Shown: piece by piece, positions 8,713-17,607 of the stretch
Numbering within the stretch: the stretch's first letter is position 1
Layout: the number at the start of each line of letters is the position of its first letter
NCBI GenBank assembly: GCA_900542465.1
Contig: UQNS01000004.1
Location: forward strand, 71,236 to 135,235
Source of the DNA: an uncultured Eubacteriales bacterium
Lineage (GTDB): Bacteria; Bacillota; Clostridia; Lachnospirales; Lachnospiraceae
DNA: 64,000 nt
Reading direction: 5' to 3'
Made by a program: the position numbers and the translations under genes
The notes under the pieces: model-generated
The model's database searches: none
What the model was told of the DNA's origin: nothing
What the model saw: the letters and a program-made list of their open reading frames with translations, nothing else

Positions 8713-9471
8713 TTATTTTACTTTTTCCTCTGATGCGTGGATCATCTTTGCATATGACCAATGAACTACCTTGAATTTATTGGCTTTGTTATAACGAGTA
8801 CGAAGCTCGCGTATCTGCTGAAGGTATTCCATAGTCGCATCCTTGGAAAGCTTGGATTCTCCTGACGCCCTCTCTGAAAATCTGTAAGGTATCTCGATCA
8901 GAGTCGAATAATTGCCCATAGCAACTACTTCTATCATAATCTTCCAGCCCACCGGTCTGAGATCAACATTTTCAATAACTTCTCTGCGAAACATAAACAG
9001 TCCGCTTGTAGGATCTGATAATTTTCGAAGAGGAGGCAGCCTGAACTGCCCTATCTTTCTCGCTGTCCATGATACAAACTTCCTGTAAGCATTCAGTCCG
9101 CCATCAGAACCTCCGGGAAGATAGCGGCTTGGAACGCATATATCGGCTCCGGACTCAAGAGCGTAATACATATATCTGAGTGTTATCGGAGGATGCTGCA
9201 GATCGGCATCCATACAGGCCATATACTCACCTTTGGCCTCTGCGAATCCTTTTAATACTGCCGTTGCAAGACCTTTTTCATTTTCTCTGTGTATTAATCT
9301 TACTCCCGGACACTCTTCTGTGATTTTTTCGATTATCTCCGGCGTGTTATCCGTAGAGTCATCCACAAAAATTATTTCATAATCGATTCCGTCAAGGGCT
9401 TCATCCACCTGACTGACAAGATCTCGAATGTTGCCCCCCTCATTGAAAGTCGGTATTACTACTGAAAGCAT
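8713..9471 (-). CDS. Family 2 glycosyltransferase, polyprenyl-phosphate mannose/glucose synthase type
   Basis: 252 residues with a GT-A fold start (VVIPTFNEGGNIRDLV) and the metal-binding ACMDADLQHPP block. The later PSRYLPGGSDGG and SGLFMFRREVIE blocks resemble DPM1-type enzymes that load a sugar on a lipid carrier. No C-terminal membrane helices are present, so it resembles the short dolichol-phosphate mannose synthase form. Acceptor and sugar cannot be fixed from sequence. It follows the S41 protease by 38 bases and closes the operon. Confidence 0.85.
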   Translation of the reverse strand: MLSVVIPTFNEGGNIRDLVSQVDEALDGIDYEIIFVDDSTDNTPEIIEKITEECPGVRLIHRENEKGLATAVLKGFAEAKGEYMACMDADLQHPPITLRYMYYALESGADICVPSRYLPGGSDGGLNAYRKFVSWTARKIGQFRLPPLRKLSDPTSGLFMFRREVIENVDLRPVGWKIMIEVVAMGNYSTLIEIPYRFSERASGESKLSKDATMEYLQQIRELRTRYNKANKFKVVHWSYAKMIHASEEKVK

Positions 9472-9509
9472 AACTTCTCCTTCTAGGCAATTTCTTGTCT
9501 GTTTTTTAA

Positions 9510-10820
9510 TTAATTTTGTGTATTTAAATACTCAAGTGCTGCATTCAACTGTGTATCTTCTGTAGCATTCTCCGGCAATTCTACAACAATATCAGGTGTA
9601 AGTCCAACACCATGCCATGTATTTCCCTTAGGTGTATATAGCTGGGCATCTGTATATTTTATTGCTGAGCCATCAGGAAGCCTTATGACCCTCTGTGTAA
9701 TACCCTTGCCAAATGTCTTAGTTCCTACGAGCTTGCCTTCACCAAAGTCCTGTATAGCTCCGGCAAATATTTCTGAGGCTGATGCTGAATACTGGTTGAC
9801 CAGGACTGCATACGGCATTCCCAGTTTTTCTTCTGTAGTACCTTTGAATGTCTGCTGCTTTCCGTCTTTATACTTCATGCCGCCAAATGATCCGGTTCCT
9901 AATACCTGGTCCAAAATGTCCGTTGCGGATGAAACAACTCCGCCTGTATTGTTTCTCAGGTCGATGACCAGCCTTGTTATACCCTTTGATCTCAGATTCT
10001 GCAGCTCACTCCTGAACTGTTCTGCCGTTTTATTTGTGAATGAAGAGATCCTTATAAGTCCGGTCTTTCCATCTGAAAGAACTGCTGCATTAACATACTT
10101 TTCATCGATCTCTTTTCTTTCGACATCGAATTCAAGCTGCTGACCGTCTCTGTCAACATATAAATGGAGCTTTGTTCCCTTTTCTCCTTTAAGATGGGCA
10201 ACAGCCTTATCGATATCAAGTCCTACAAGCTCTGTATCTCCGGCTTTAACTATATGATCGCCCACTTTAAGACCGGCAGCCTCGGCAGGTGATCCATTTG
10301 TAAAATTCACTACCAGTACACCTTTATCATCAGCTCTGAACATTACGCCAATGCCATAAAAGGATTCGCCCTGAATAGTCTGAGAAAGTTGTGTGTACTC
10401 GTCTGCGGTATAATATGTTGAATATTTATCGCCATATGCATTTACATATGCCTTGTACATGGCATCAGCAGCGGCTTTCTGATCTACATCTCCAAAATAG
10501 TATCCGGACATGATCTGCCTGATAGTAGAGAATTTTGAATCAAAATCTCCACCCTTAGCCGAAGAAGCGGAGCTTCCTCCAGAATTAAGATCTGAAGTCT
10601 GCTCCGTCTTCACACGGCCTTTTACAGCATCCTTATTCAAAGAGACAACTCCGAATTTCATGAGTAAAAGAATAGTTATAATCCCCAGCCCCAAGGTTAC
10701 GAGCACACCGGCCGTAACACTTAAAATGACTGTTTTCTGCATCTTCTGATGCAGTTCGATCGCTTTTTTCTGTTCTTCCGTCAACTCTGTCGGCGACTGG
10801 ATGTTATCGAAATTTACCAT
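9510..10820 (-). CDS. C-terminal processing protease (S41 family, PDZ domain)
   Basis: 436 residues. A cytoplasmic N-terminus and one membrane helix (residues about 34-55) are followed by a low-complexity Ser/Gly linker, a PDZ domain (SFYGIGVMFRADDKGVLV... region) and the S41 catalytic core. The nucleophile Ser is in YSASASEIFAG and the general-base Lys in GTKTFGKG. The protein is anchored in the membrane with its protease outside. It follows ftsX by 18 bases. In Gram-positives, CtpA-type proteases cut wall enzymes or signalling proteins, which fits the ftsEX context. Confidence 0.93.
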   Translation of the reverse strand: MVNFDNIQSPTELTEEQKKAIELHQKMQKTVILSVTAGVLVTLGLGIITILLLMKFGVVSLNKDAVKGRVKTEQTSDLNSGGSSASSAKGGDFDSKFSTIRQIMSGYYFGDVDQKAAADAMYKAYVNAYGDKYSTYYTADEYTQLSQTIQGESFYGIGVMFRADDKGVLVVNFTNGSPAEAAGLKVGDHIVKAGDTELVGLDIDKAVAHLKGEKGTKLHLYVDRDGQQLEFDVERKEIDEKYVNAAVLSDGKTGLIRISSFTNKTAEQFRSELQNLRSKGITRLVIDLRNNTGGVVSSATDILDQVLGTGSFGGMKYKDGKQQTFKGTTEEKLGMPYAVLVNQYSASASEIFAGAIQDFGEGKLVGTKTFGKGITQRVIRLPDGSAIKYTDAQLYTPKGNTWHGVGLTPDIVVELPENATEDTQLNAALEYLNTQN

Positions 10821-10838
10821 TACTACCCCTTTTGATTA

Positions 10839-11747
10839 TTACACATTTGCATGTTTACGAAGTGCAAAGAATGAACCCAATGCACCTATAACGATCCCCA
10901 GGATCAATGATACAGGGATCAGCGTCCTGAATATAGTTCCTGTTGGCAGGAATGCCAGAATATTGTTAAGAACTGAGAACTTAGTCATAATAAATGAAAC
11001 CATCTTCTCGTAAACAAAGAACAACACTACCAGCGGTATCGCGGAACCTATCAATCCGATCATAATACCTTCTACGAAAAACGGAGCTTCAACGAATGCA
11101 TCTGTCGCTCCCACATATTTCATGATGGATATCTCATCTTTTCGCACAGTAATACCAATAACGATCGTATTGGTGATAAGGAATATTGATACAGCCAGCA
11201 GTATAACGATCACCGCAACTGAGACGTAGCCGACAAGACGAGCAGCCGTAGAAAGATTCCTTGCGACCTCATCTGACCTGTTTACCTGTCTTACTCCATC
11301 TATCGATTCAATAAATGAGACCAGCTGGGTCTGCTTGGAAGTATCATTTAAGTAGACCGAATATGATGCGGAATTGGCAAGAGGGTTATCTGCCTTGAAT
11401 CCTTCTGCAAGATATTCATATCCTTTAAAGTACTGATCCTTGAAGTTTTCCCATGCCTGCTCTGCTGATGTATAGGAGATACGATCGACCTCTGATCTTG
11501 TCTTAATCGTCTCTCCGATCTGATCGATCTTCTTCTGATCAAGTCCCTGCTTGAAAAATACTGTTACTGCCACCTGGCTTTCTGCATTCTTGACTATGTA
11601 CTGGAAGTTTGCAACCATTGAATAAAAAATTCCAAATATGAATATACATGCTGCAATTGTGGCGATTGAAGCAATTGAGAAAAGTTTGTTTCTCTGTATA
11701 TTTTTAAAGCCCTGCTTTATCTGATATCCAGCTGAATTAATCTTCAT
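10839..11747 (-). CDS. ftsX: Cell division ABC permease FtsX
   Basis: 302 residues with the FtsX layout: a cytoplasmic start (GYQIKQGFKNIQRNKLFS), TM1, an extracellular domain of about 110 residues, then TM2-TM4 with the conserved VRKDEISIMKYVGAT loop. The start is the ATG at 11747, matching the usual FtsX N-terminus and preceded by GGGGGCG; the frame is open upstream inside ftsE but is not FtsX-like. It overlaps ftsE by 11 bases. With FtsE it transmits ATP-driven conformational change to wall hydrolases. Confidence 0.95.
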   Translation of the reverse strand: MKINSAGYQIKQGFKNIQRNKLFSIASIATIAACIFIFGIFYSMVANFQYIVKNAESQVAVTVFFKQGLDQKKIDQIGETIKTRSEVDRISYTSAEQAWENFKDQYFKGYEYLAEGFKADNPLANSASYSVYLNDTSKQTQLVSFIESIDGVRQVNRSDEVARNLSTAARLVGYVSVAVIVILLAVSIFLITNTIVIGITVRKDEISIMKYVGATDAFVEAPFFVEGIMIGLIGSAIPLVVLFFVYEKMVSFIMTKFSVLNNILAFLPTGTIFRTLIPVSLILGIVIGALGSFFALRKHANV

Positions 11748-12429
11748 AAATATAATCGCCCCCGCCCTTTGCCATGTCACTGATAATCTTACCTTCACTC
11801 ATAGTTATAGTTCTCTCTCTCATCTGCTGTACTACATCAAGATTGTGAGTAACTACAAGAATAGTCGTTCCCTGCTTGTTAGCAAGCGCAAGCAGATTCA
11901 TGATCTCCTCACTTGTAACGATATCCAGGTTACCTGTTGGTTCATCACATAGAAGAAGCTCCGGTCCGTTGACAAGAGCTCTGGCTATAGCAATTCTCTG
12001 CTGCTCACCTCCGGAAAGTTCCTTAGGATTAGCCTTGTATTTATCCAGAAGTCCTACCATAGAAAGCATTTTAAGAACATTTTTCTTTATCTGATTCTGA
12101 GGAACTTCTATGACCTTCTGTGCAAAAGCGATATTTTCATATACGGATCTGTCCTCAAGCAGTCTGAAGTCCTGGAACACTACTCCCATGTTTCTTCTGA
12201 TAAACGGCAGTGTCTTTCTTGTTGCCTGGTTAAGGCTCTTATTATTTATGTAAATGTTCCCGCTTGTAGGATCTAATTCCTTAAGCAAAAGTTTCATAAG
12301 AGTTGATTTACCGGAACCACTCTTACCAACTATGAAAGCAAACTCGCCCTTTTCAATATGTAGGTTAACATCGCTTATACCGATGATATCCTTGGCGTAA
12401 GTCTTGCTTACATTTTCCATTCTTATCAT
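11737..12429 (-). CDS. ftsE: Cell division ATP-binding protein FtsE
   Basis: 230-residue ABC ATPase with intact Walker A GKSGSGKSTL, Q-loop GVVFQDFRLL, signature LSGGEQQRIAIARAL, Walker B LLLCDEPTGNLD and H-loop VVTHN. The start at 12429 has GGAGG five bases upstream; an in-frame TTG at 12441 overlaps that site and is rejected. It lies 21 bases after the CdaR-like gene and overlaps ftsX. Confidence 0.96.
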   Translation of the reverse strand: MIRMENVSKTYAKDIIGISDVNLHIEKGEFAFIVGKSGSGKSTLMKLLLKELDPTSGNIYINNKSLNQATRKTLPFIRRNMGVVFQDFRLLEDRSVYENIAFAQKVIEVPQNQIKKNVLKMLSMVGLLDKYKANPKELSGGEQQRIAIARALVNGPELLLCDEPTGNLDIVTSEEIMNLLALANKQGTTILVVTHNLDVVQQMRERTITMSEGKIISDMAKGGGDYIYED

Positions 12430-12450
12430 ATAAACCTCCAAAAGACCGGC

Positions 12451-13548
12451 TTAAAGCCCTGCATTGATCTTCTTATAAACCATAACAGACAACTTAAATG
12501 TTATTGCGTCATCAAGATTTCTGACATCTAATCCTGTTAATCTCTGCAGTTTATTCAACCTGTAAATGAGCGTATTTCTATGAATGAAAAGCTGTCTTGC
12601 TGTCTCAGATATATTAAGACTGTTCTCGAAAAATGTATTTACAGTATTGAGAGTTTCTTCATCGATATGGTCAATGGCTTTCTTCTCAAAATGCTCACTT
12701 AAGAACATATCACACATGTCATCCGACAATCCATAAACTATTCTTCCCAGACCCAGCTTTGTATAAGATGCGATCTCCCTTTCACGGTCGAACATCCTTA
12801 TTACATTCAGGGCTGTCTGCGCCTGCTCATAGGACGTCTTGACCTCCGCAATATCATTTGCAATCAGCCCATAGCCTATTCTTTCCACCAGACGCGCTTC
12901 CTGATTGATCCTCTTCAAAAGATCCCTTGCTTTTTTCTCCAGATTCTTTTTATCACTGACTTCCATGACGATAGCGATAAAACCGTGTTCGATCGAAACA
13001 ACATAATATTTACCGCTGTCAATATTTATATCCTTTAAAGCTTCATAAACGGCTGTTGCCTTGCCATCCAACGCTTCCGCCAGCAGGACCCCGCGTTTAA
13101 CAGACGGCTCTATCCCTACAGCTCTTGCTTCACTCTCTACATTGGTAGGCAGGATATTATTCAGCAAAAGGTTATTGATAAAATCATTTATAAGCGTTTT
13201 TGAATCATAGGCTTCAAAAAGCTGCTTAAATTGAAATACAGCCATCCTGGCGATCTGGACTATATCCGTATCTCTTCCTCTTACAGATACGACAAAGCCT
13301 GTTTTTTCTCCCGGATACTTCTCCCTGATAAAACACATGTCATCCTTCTCAGAAATAAGCTTATCTGATGACAGGAACGCGATAACTCCATTCAGAAAAT
13401 CCACGTCCGGATTGAAGCTGCTTGCTATAGTCACACCCTTTTCATCTGATAGACAAATATCAGCTGAAGTGAGTTCTTTGATTCCTTTAACTGTACTTTT
13501 TAATACCTGTTCCGAAATCACCGGCTGACCTCTCCTCATTGATAGCAT
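12451..13548 (-). CDS. PucR/CdaR-type transcriptional regulator
   Basis: 365 residues. The C-terminus carries the PucR helix-turn-helix (NISETARQLFIHRNTLIYRLNKLQRLTG), and the middle resembles the GGDEF-like CdaR domain (YYVVSIEHGFIAIVMEV). The N-terminal 130 residues look like a sugar-diacid-recognition type sensor (ISEQVLKSTVKGIKELTSADICLSD region). The effector is unknown. Two starts are possible, 13548 and 13539. It leads the operon containing ftsEX, an arrangement I would expect to be conserved in related genomes but have not checked. Confidence 0.85.
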   Translation of the reverse strand: MLSMRRGQPVISEQVLKSTVKGIKELTSADICLSDEKGVTIASSFNPDVDFLNGVIAFLSSDKLISEKDDMCFIREKYPGEKTGFVVSVRGRDTDIVQIARMAVFQFKQLFEAYDSKTLINDFINNLLLNNILPTNVESEARAVGIEPSVKRGVLLAEALDGKATAVYEALKDINIDSGKYYVVSIEHGFIAIVMEVSDKKNLEKKARDLLKRINQEARLVERIGYGLIANDIAEVKTSYEQAQTALNVIRMFDREREIASYTKLGLGRIVYGLSDDMCDMFLSEHFEKKAIDHIDEETLNTVNTFFENSLNISETARQLFIHRNTLIYRLNKLQRLTGLDVRNLDDAITFKLSVMVYKKINAGL

Positions 13549-13586
13549 TTCTCTTTAAAGTCTGTTTCATTCTAAAGCATATTAAG

Positions 13587-13626
13587 TAAAAAAAAAAGGG
13601 GAAAATGCCCTCTTTCTCCTTTTTTT
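13587..13626 (-). terminator. Terminator after ridA
   Basis: An AT-rich hairpin (AAAAAAGG.GAAA with TTTC.CCTTTTTT) is followed on the minus strand by a run of ten T. It lies between ridA and the PucR-type regulator. Confidence 0.7.
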
Positions 13627-13784
13627 ATAATTACAAAGAGCTCTTTTTAAAGCTATTTTTCTGATCTTTCTACTATATAGAGTGGTTATATTATACGCTA
13701 TCCCAATATATATTGTTTCAAAAGTTTTACAAAAATATTGCAATATTATTTCGTTTACCACTTGTTCCTGTTGCTTTTCCGCCT

Positions 13785-14159
13785 TTATTTGGCAGCTACA
13801 GCTTCGATCTCAAGCAAAACATCCTTAGGAAGTCTTGCAACCTCCACACATGAACGGGCTGGAAAAGGCTCTTCAAAATATGTTTTATATATCTCATTGA
13901 TCTTTCCAAAGTCTTCCATATTTTTAATAAAGACTGTAGTTTTAACGACCTGATCTATCTTACATCCTGAGGCCTCTATAAGATTCTTTAAATTAGAAAA
14001 GGCCTGATCAGCCTGTTTCTCTATTCCTTCCGGGATCTCTCCGGTTGCGGGAACAAATGGAACGACTCCTGATGTGAAAACAAAACCATTGACTTCTATT
14101 GCCTGTGAATATGGTCCTATTGCCGCCGGTGCCTTGTCTGTACTGATCACTTTCTGCAT
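13785..14159 (-). CDS. ridA: RidA family reactive imine/enamine deaminase
   Basis: 124 residues, full length. Hydrolyses reactive 2-aminoacrylate-type intermediates from PLP enzymes. Landmarks: GPYSQAIEVNGFVFTSGVVP and the catalytic-arginine block ARSCVEVARLPKDVLLEIEAVA at the end. It lies 19 bases after cvfB and is followed by a terminator. Confidence 0.95.
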   Translation of the reverse strand: MQKVISTDKAPAAIGPYSQAIEVNGFVFTSGVVPFVPATGEIPEGIEKQADQAFSNLKNLIEASGCKIDQVVKTTVFIKNMEDFGKINEIYKTYFEEPFPARSCVEVARLPKDVLLEIEAVAAK

Positions 14160-14178
14160 ATCAACGCCTCTTTCTTAA

Positions 14179-15054
14179 TTAGTCCTGATCTTTTAGTTCT
14201 ATAGATCCTGCTTCCAATGAGATCTTTCCTTCTTTATATAGATGGCCGATCGCTCTCTTAAAAGCATTTTTACTAATCTGAAACTTCTGTTTAACTGCTT
14301 CTGAATCTGACTTATCTCCATATGGAAGCGTTCCTCCTTCCTCTTTAAGGAGCTTCAGGATCATCTGACTGTCTTCATCCATCTGAATATGGGCCTTCTG
14401 CGTAAGGCTCACCATATACTTCCCATCATCCCTTACTGTCGTTACTCTCCCGTATATCTTATCTCCAAGTTTAATATCTCCATGGATCTCGCGAATAGGG
14501 ATCATTCCGAAATACTTGTCGTCGATCGCAATAAACACTCCCATATCCGGGTTTATCTCGATCACTGTCCCTTCAACTGCACTGTCTGCAATATACTCTC
14601 CACCCTCCTTCAGGTGATTATATACCCTCATAGTTGCCGCAGGACGTCCGCTTTTATCTATATAGAGCAGGACCGGTATCTTATCTCCTTCCTTTATATG
14701 CCCATCCGGATCCTTAAGTCGGACCGGGTGGATCTGCTCCTTAAATGGAAGAAAGAGATCCTTTTCCAGGTTCCAATCCAGAAACGCACCTATTCTGGTT
14801 ATATCAAGAACTTCCAGGCATGCCACTTTTCCCAGTTCGATAAAAGGCTTCCTTAAAGTCGCAATCGGCCTGTCTTCTGAATCAAGATATATAAATACAC
14901 TTAAGACATCTCCGATCTTTGCATCATCCGGGACCTCTTTTTTCGGAAGCAGTACCGATTCTCTGTCTTCTTTACTTTCAGCGAGGAAAAGCCCAAACTT
15001 CGCCTCTCTTACAACCTCTAAATTGTTCAGTTTACAAAGTTCAATCATCATCAA
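14179..15054 (-). CDS. cvfB: S1-domain RNA-binding protein CvfB (YitL)
   Basis: 291 residues. Three consecutive OB/S1-like units (residues about 5-65, 70-140, 145-215; for example LEVLDITRIGAFLDWNLEKDLFLP) are followed by a C-terminal winged helix (LPYGDKSDSEAVKQKFQISKNAFKRAIGHLYKEGKI region). CvfB affects virulence-gene expression in staphylococci and binds RNA; its role here is inferred. Three ATG codons in a row begin the gene; the first follows AAAAGGATTG. Confidence 0.92.
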   Translation of the reverse strand: MMMIELCKLNNLEVVREAKFGLFLAESKEDRESVLLPKKEVPDDAKIGDVLSVFIYLDSEDRPIATLRKPFIELGKVACLEVLDITRIGAFLDWNLEKDLFLPFKEQIHPVRLKDPDGHIKEGDKIPVLLYIDKSGRPAATMRVYNHLKEGGEYIADSAVEGTVIEINPDMGVFIAIDDKYFGMIPIREIHGDIKLGDKIYGRVTTVRDDGKYMVSLTQKAHIQMDEDSQMILKLLKEEGGTLPYGDKSDSEAVKQKFQISKNAFKRAIGHLYKEGKISLEAGSIELKDQD

Positions 15055-15096
15055 TCCTTTTCTAAATCAGCGCTTTTCCATACTTTTCACACTAGG

Positions 15097-15125
15097 ATTA
15101 TATAATATAAAAATAAGTGTTGCAA
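15097..15125 (-). promoter_or_regulatory. Promoter for cvfB-ridA sharing its -35 with the tRNA-Gln promoter
   Basis: On the minus strand: -35 TTGCAA (15120-15125), 17-base spacer, -10 TATAAT (15097-15102). The -35 hexamer is its own reverse complement and also serves the divergent tRNA-Gln promoter. Confidence 0.75.
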
Positions 15126-15148
15126 TTTAATTTTCTCTGTTATATAAT
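15120..15148 (+). promoter_or_regulatory. Promoter for tRNA-Gln
   Basis: -35 TTGCAA (15120-15125), 17-base spacer, -10 TATAAT (15143-15148), about 30 bases before the tRNA. It shares the -35 hexamer with the cvfB promoter. Confidence 0.8.
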
Positions 15149-15178
15149 ACCATTTGTCCCTGCTGGAGCAGTAAATAT

Positions 15179-15250
15179 TGGGCTTTCGCCAAGCGGTAAG
15201 GCACTGGATTCTGATTCCAGCATTCGGGGGTTCGAATCCCTCAAGCCCAG
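15179..15250 (+). tRNA. tRNA-Gln (anticodon CTG)
   Basis: 72 nt. Acceptor arms TGGGCTT/AAGCCCA with discriminator G, D-loop CCAAGCGGTAAGG, anticodon stem CTGGA/TCCAG with loop TTCTGAT giving CTG, and T-arm GGGGGTTCGAATCCCTC. No encoded CCA. It is a solitary tRNA with its own promoter and terminator. Confidence 0.95.
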
Positions 15251-15260
15251 CTATAAAAAT

Positions 15261-15295
15261 GGAGCGGATCTTAAGATCCGCTCCATTTTATTTTT
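15261..15295 (+). terminator. Terminator after tRNA-Gln
   Basis: A perfect 12-bp inverted repeat, GGAGCGGATCTT and its complement, without spacer is followed by TTTTATTTTT. Confidence 0.9.
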
Positions 15296-15349
15296 CTGCC
15301 ATGGTATCGCTATAGGCAAAATGAAACCAAACCTTTTTTGCTATAGACC

Positions 15350-15377
15350 TTGCTTAGACTTTTTTTCATGATATAAT
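15350..15377 (+). promoter_or_regulatory. Promoter for the sodium-dependent transporter
   Basis: TTGCTT (15350-15355), 16-base spacer, TATAAT (15372-15377). A CTATAG...CTATAG hairpin (about 15310-15346) sits just upstream and may be regulatory or incidental. Confidence 0.6.
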
Positions 15378-15436
15378 AATTCTTAATTTTTATTTAATTT
15401 TAATATTTTTTTAAAAATCTAACAGGAGGAGTAAAA

Positions 15437-16831
15437 ATGGAAAATAAAAACCGCAGTAATTTCAGTGGTAAATTTGGGTTCATCATGGCTGCAGCCGGAA
15501 GTGCTGTCGGTCTTGGCAACATCTGGCGTTTTCCATATTTAGCAGCTAAAGACCACGGTGGTTTATTCTTATTTTGCTATATTATTCTTGCATTAACATT
15601 TGGTTTCACCTTGTTAACAACAGAAATAGCGATCGGCAGAAAAACCGGCCAGAGCCCTTTAACTGCATATGGCGCCATTCATAAAAAATGGAAGGGTATA
15701 GGTGTTCTGGCCTGTCTGGTTCCTATTATTATTCTTCCTTATTATTGTGCGATCGGCGGTTGGGTAATTAAATATCTTACCGTGTATATTACAGGCGGCG
15801 GTGCTCAAGCTACGGCTGACGGCTTCTTTACAGGTTTCATCACAGCTAAGTCCCAGCCTGTCATATTCACGCTTATATTCCTTGGGATAACAGCCTTTAT
15901 TATTTTCCGTGGTGTAACTAATGGTATTGAAAAGCTTAACAGAGTACTTATGCCTATATTGATCGTTCTTATCGCGATCATCTCTATCTACTCTTTGACC
16001 CTCAGCCACACTGATGCTAACGGCGTTACAAGAACAGGTCTGGAAGGTCTTAAGATATATGTTATTCCTGATTTCACTTCTGTGACCCCGAAAGAGTTCT
16101 TACTTATACTCAAGGACGCTCTTGGACAGTTGTTCTTTTCGATCTCTGTAGCTATGGGTATTATGGTAGCCTACGGATCATATGTTAAGAAGGAAGTAAA
16201 CTTATTACAGTCTATAAACCATATTGAGTTCTTCGATACATTAGTGGCATTTCTTGCCGGCCTTATGATCATTCCTGCAGTTCATGTTTTTATGGGCACA
16301 GAGGGTATGGGCGCAGGTCCCGGACTTATGTTCGTATCACTGCCTAAGGTCTTCTCAGCTATGGGACCTGTCGGCTCATTTATGGGCGGATTATTCTTTG
16401 TAATAGTTACATTTGCTGCCATAACTTCTTCCATTTCTATTATGGAAGCCATCGTTTCAAGCTTTATGGACAAGTTCCATTGGTCAAGAAAAAAAGCAAC
16501 AAGCATAGTTCTTATTTATACTATCGCTGCTGCTGTTATCGTTTGCCTTGGTTATAACTACTTTTACTTTGAGGCTAAGCTCCCTAACGGGTCTACGGCT
16601 CAGATTCTTGATATACTTGATTATGTCAGCAACAATATTCTTATGCCTCTTGTTGCATTGCTTACATGTATTCTTATCGGATGGGTCGTTAAACCTGAAA
16701 CGATCATTGAGGAGGTTACTATCGGCGGATATACTTTTAAGCGCCGTAAATTATACGTTGTTATGATCAAAGTTATCGCGCCTATCTTTCTTGCACTCTT
16801 ACTTATTCAGTCATTTGGCGTATTCGGATAA
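15437..16831 (+). CDS. Sodium-dependent transporter, neurotransmitter:sodium symporter family
   Basis: 464-residue membrane protein with about 11 helices, as in prokaryotic NSS members. The first helix carries the Na+/substrate-site motif SAVGLGNIWRFPYLAAKDHGG. Bacterial relatives (LeuT, MhsT) import amino acids with Na+; the substrate here is not identifiable. AGGAGG precedes the ATG. It is a single-gene unit with its own promoter and a strong bidirectional terminator. Confidence 0.93.
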   Translation: MENKNRSNFSGKFGFIMAAAGSAVGLGNIWRFPYLAAKDHGGLFLFCYIILALTFGFTLLTTEIAIGRKTGQSPLTAYGAIHKKWKGIGVLACLVPIIILPYYCAIGGWVIKYLTVYITGGGAQATADGFFTGFITAKSQPVIFTLIFLGITAFIIFRGVTNGIEKLNRVLMPILIVLIAIISIYSLTLSHTDANGVTRTGLEGLKIYVIPDFTSVTPKEFLLILKDALGQLFFSISVAMGIMVAYGSYVKKEVNLLQSINHIEFFDTLVAFLAGLMIIPAVHVFMGTEGMGAGPGLMFVSLPKVFSAMGPVGSFMGGLFFVIVTFAAITSSISIMEAIVSSFMDKFHWSRKKATSIVLIYTIAAAVIVCLGYNYFYFEAKLPNGSTAQILDILDYVSNNILMPLVALLTCILIGWVVKPETIIEEVTIGGYTFKRRKLYVVMIKVIAPIFLALLLIQSFGVFG

Positions 16832-16876
16832 AAAAATAATACCCTGGCGGGTGACCCGCCAGGGTATTATTTTTTA
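16831..16876. terminator. Bidirectional terminator between the NSS transporter and the Crp/Fnr gene
   Basis: A long perfect stem (AATAATACCCTGGCGGG and its complement) with a 3-base TGA loop has A and T runs on both sides. It serves both converging genes. Confidence 0.95.
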
Positions 16877-17584
16877 GTTTTCAGAGTCTGCCAGACATTT
16901 AATACTGGTAAGATCAGCGATCTCAATCCGACTCTGTCCTATTTTTCTTATAAATCCTTCTTTTTCTAACTCAGATATTTTCCTGCTGACCGTTTCAGCT
17001 CTCAGATTAATGCTGGCCGCAATGTCATCAAGCTTGAGTACTATGCTGTTCTCTTCGCTCTTGTTATATCTGTAGAGTATAAAAGACGCAACTCTTTTCT
17101 TAGGATCGCTTTTAGAAAGGATAATGCTTTTTTTCGCTGCTTCATTCAGCTTCTGTGAAAGCATTCCGATAATATTCATCGCTACATCAGGCTCTTTCAT
17201 AACATCCTCAAGATCCTTCCTGCTGATCTTGCACACTTCTGACTTTGCAAGACATATCCCTGAAAAATGAAACTTTGAATTATTGATAAAAACATCGTCC
17301 CATATAGTGTCTCCTGAAGCAATTATATCTATTATCGCTTCTTTCCCGTCATTATTATACGAGGAAAGCTTCACTCTTCCGCTGTGGATTATATAAATTC
17401 CATCTACAGGGTCTCCCTCATCAAAAAGGCAGACTCCCTTCTCATATACTTTTCCAACTGCCCCTTCCATTATCCTGTTCTGTTTTTCTACAGGCAGGCC
17501 TTTTAAAAAAGCAATGCTGTCCAGACATCTGGAATCGCAATCCACACACCAGTCTTTTGCTGTTTTCTCTTTCTTCTTAATCAT
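16874..17584 (-). CDS. Crp/Fnr family regulator with N-terminal cysteine cluster
   Basis: 236 residues: cNMP-fold sensor (residues about 25-150) and a C-terminal winged HTH (LDDIAASINLRAETVSRKISELEKEGFIR). The N-terminus WCVDCDSRC gives Cys13, Cys16 and Cys20, and Cys111/Cys118 lie in the sensor domain. This resembles the Fe-S ligand pattern of FNR, so an oxygen or NO sensor is likely but unproven. It lies 23 bases downstream of eno and shares its transcript. Confidence 0.88.
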   Translation of the reverse strand: MIKKKEKTAKDWCVDCDSRCLDSIAFLKGLPVEKQNRIMEGAVGKVYEKGVCLFDEGDPVDGIYIIHSGRVKLSSYNNDGKEAIIDIIASGDTIWDDVFINNSKFHFSGICLAKSEVCKISRKDLEDVMKEPDVAMNIIGMLSQKLNEAAKKSIILSKSDPKKRVASFILYRYNKSEENSIVLKLDDIAASINLRAETVSRKISELEKEGFIRKIGQSRIEIADLTSIKCLADSEN

Positions 17585-17607
17585 CTTCTGACTTCCGCTA
17601 AAGGAAT

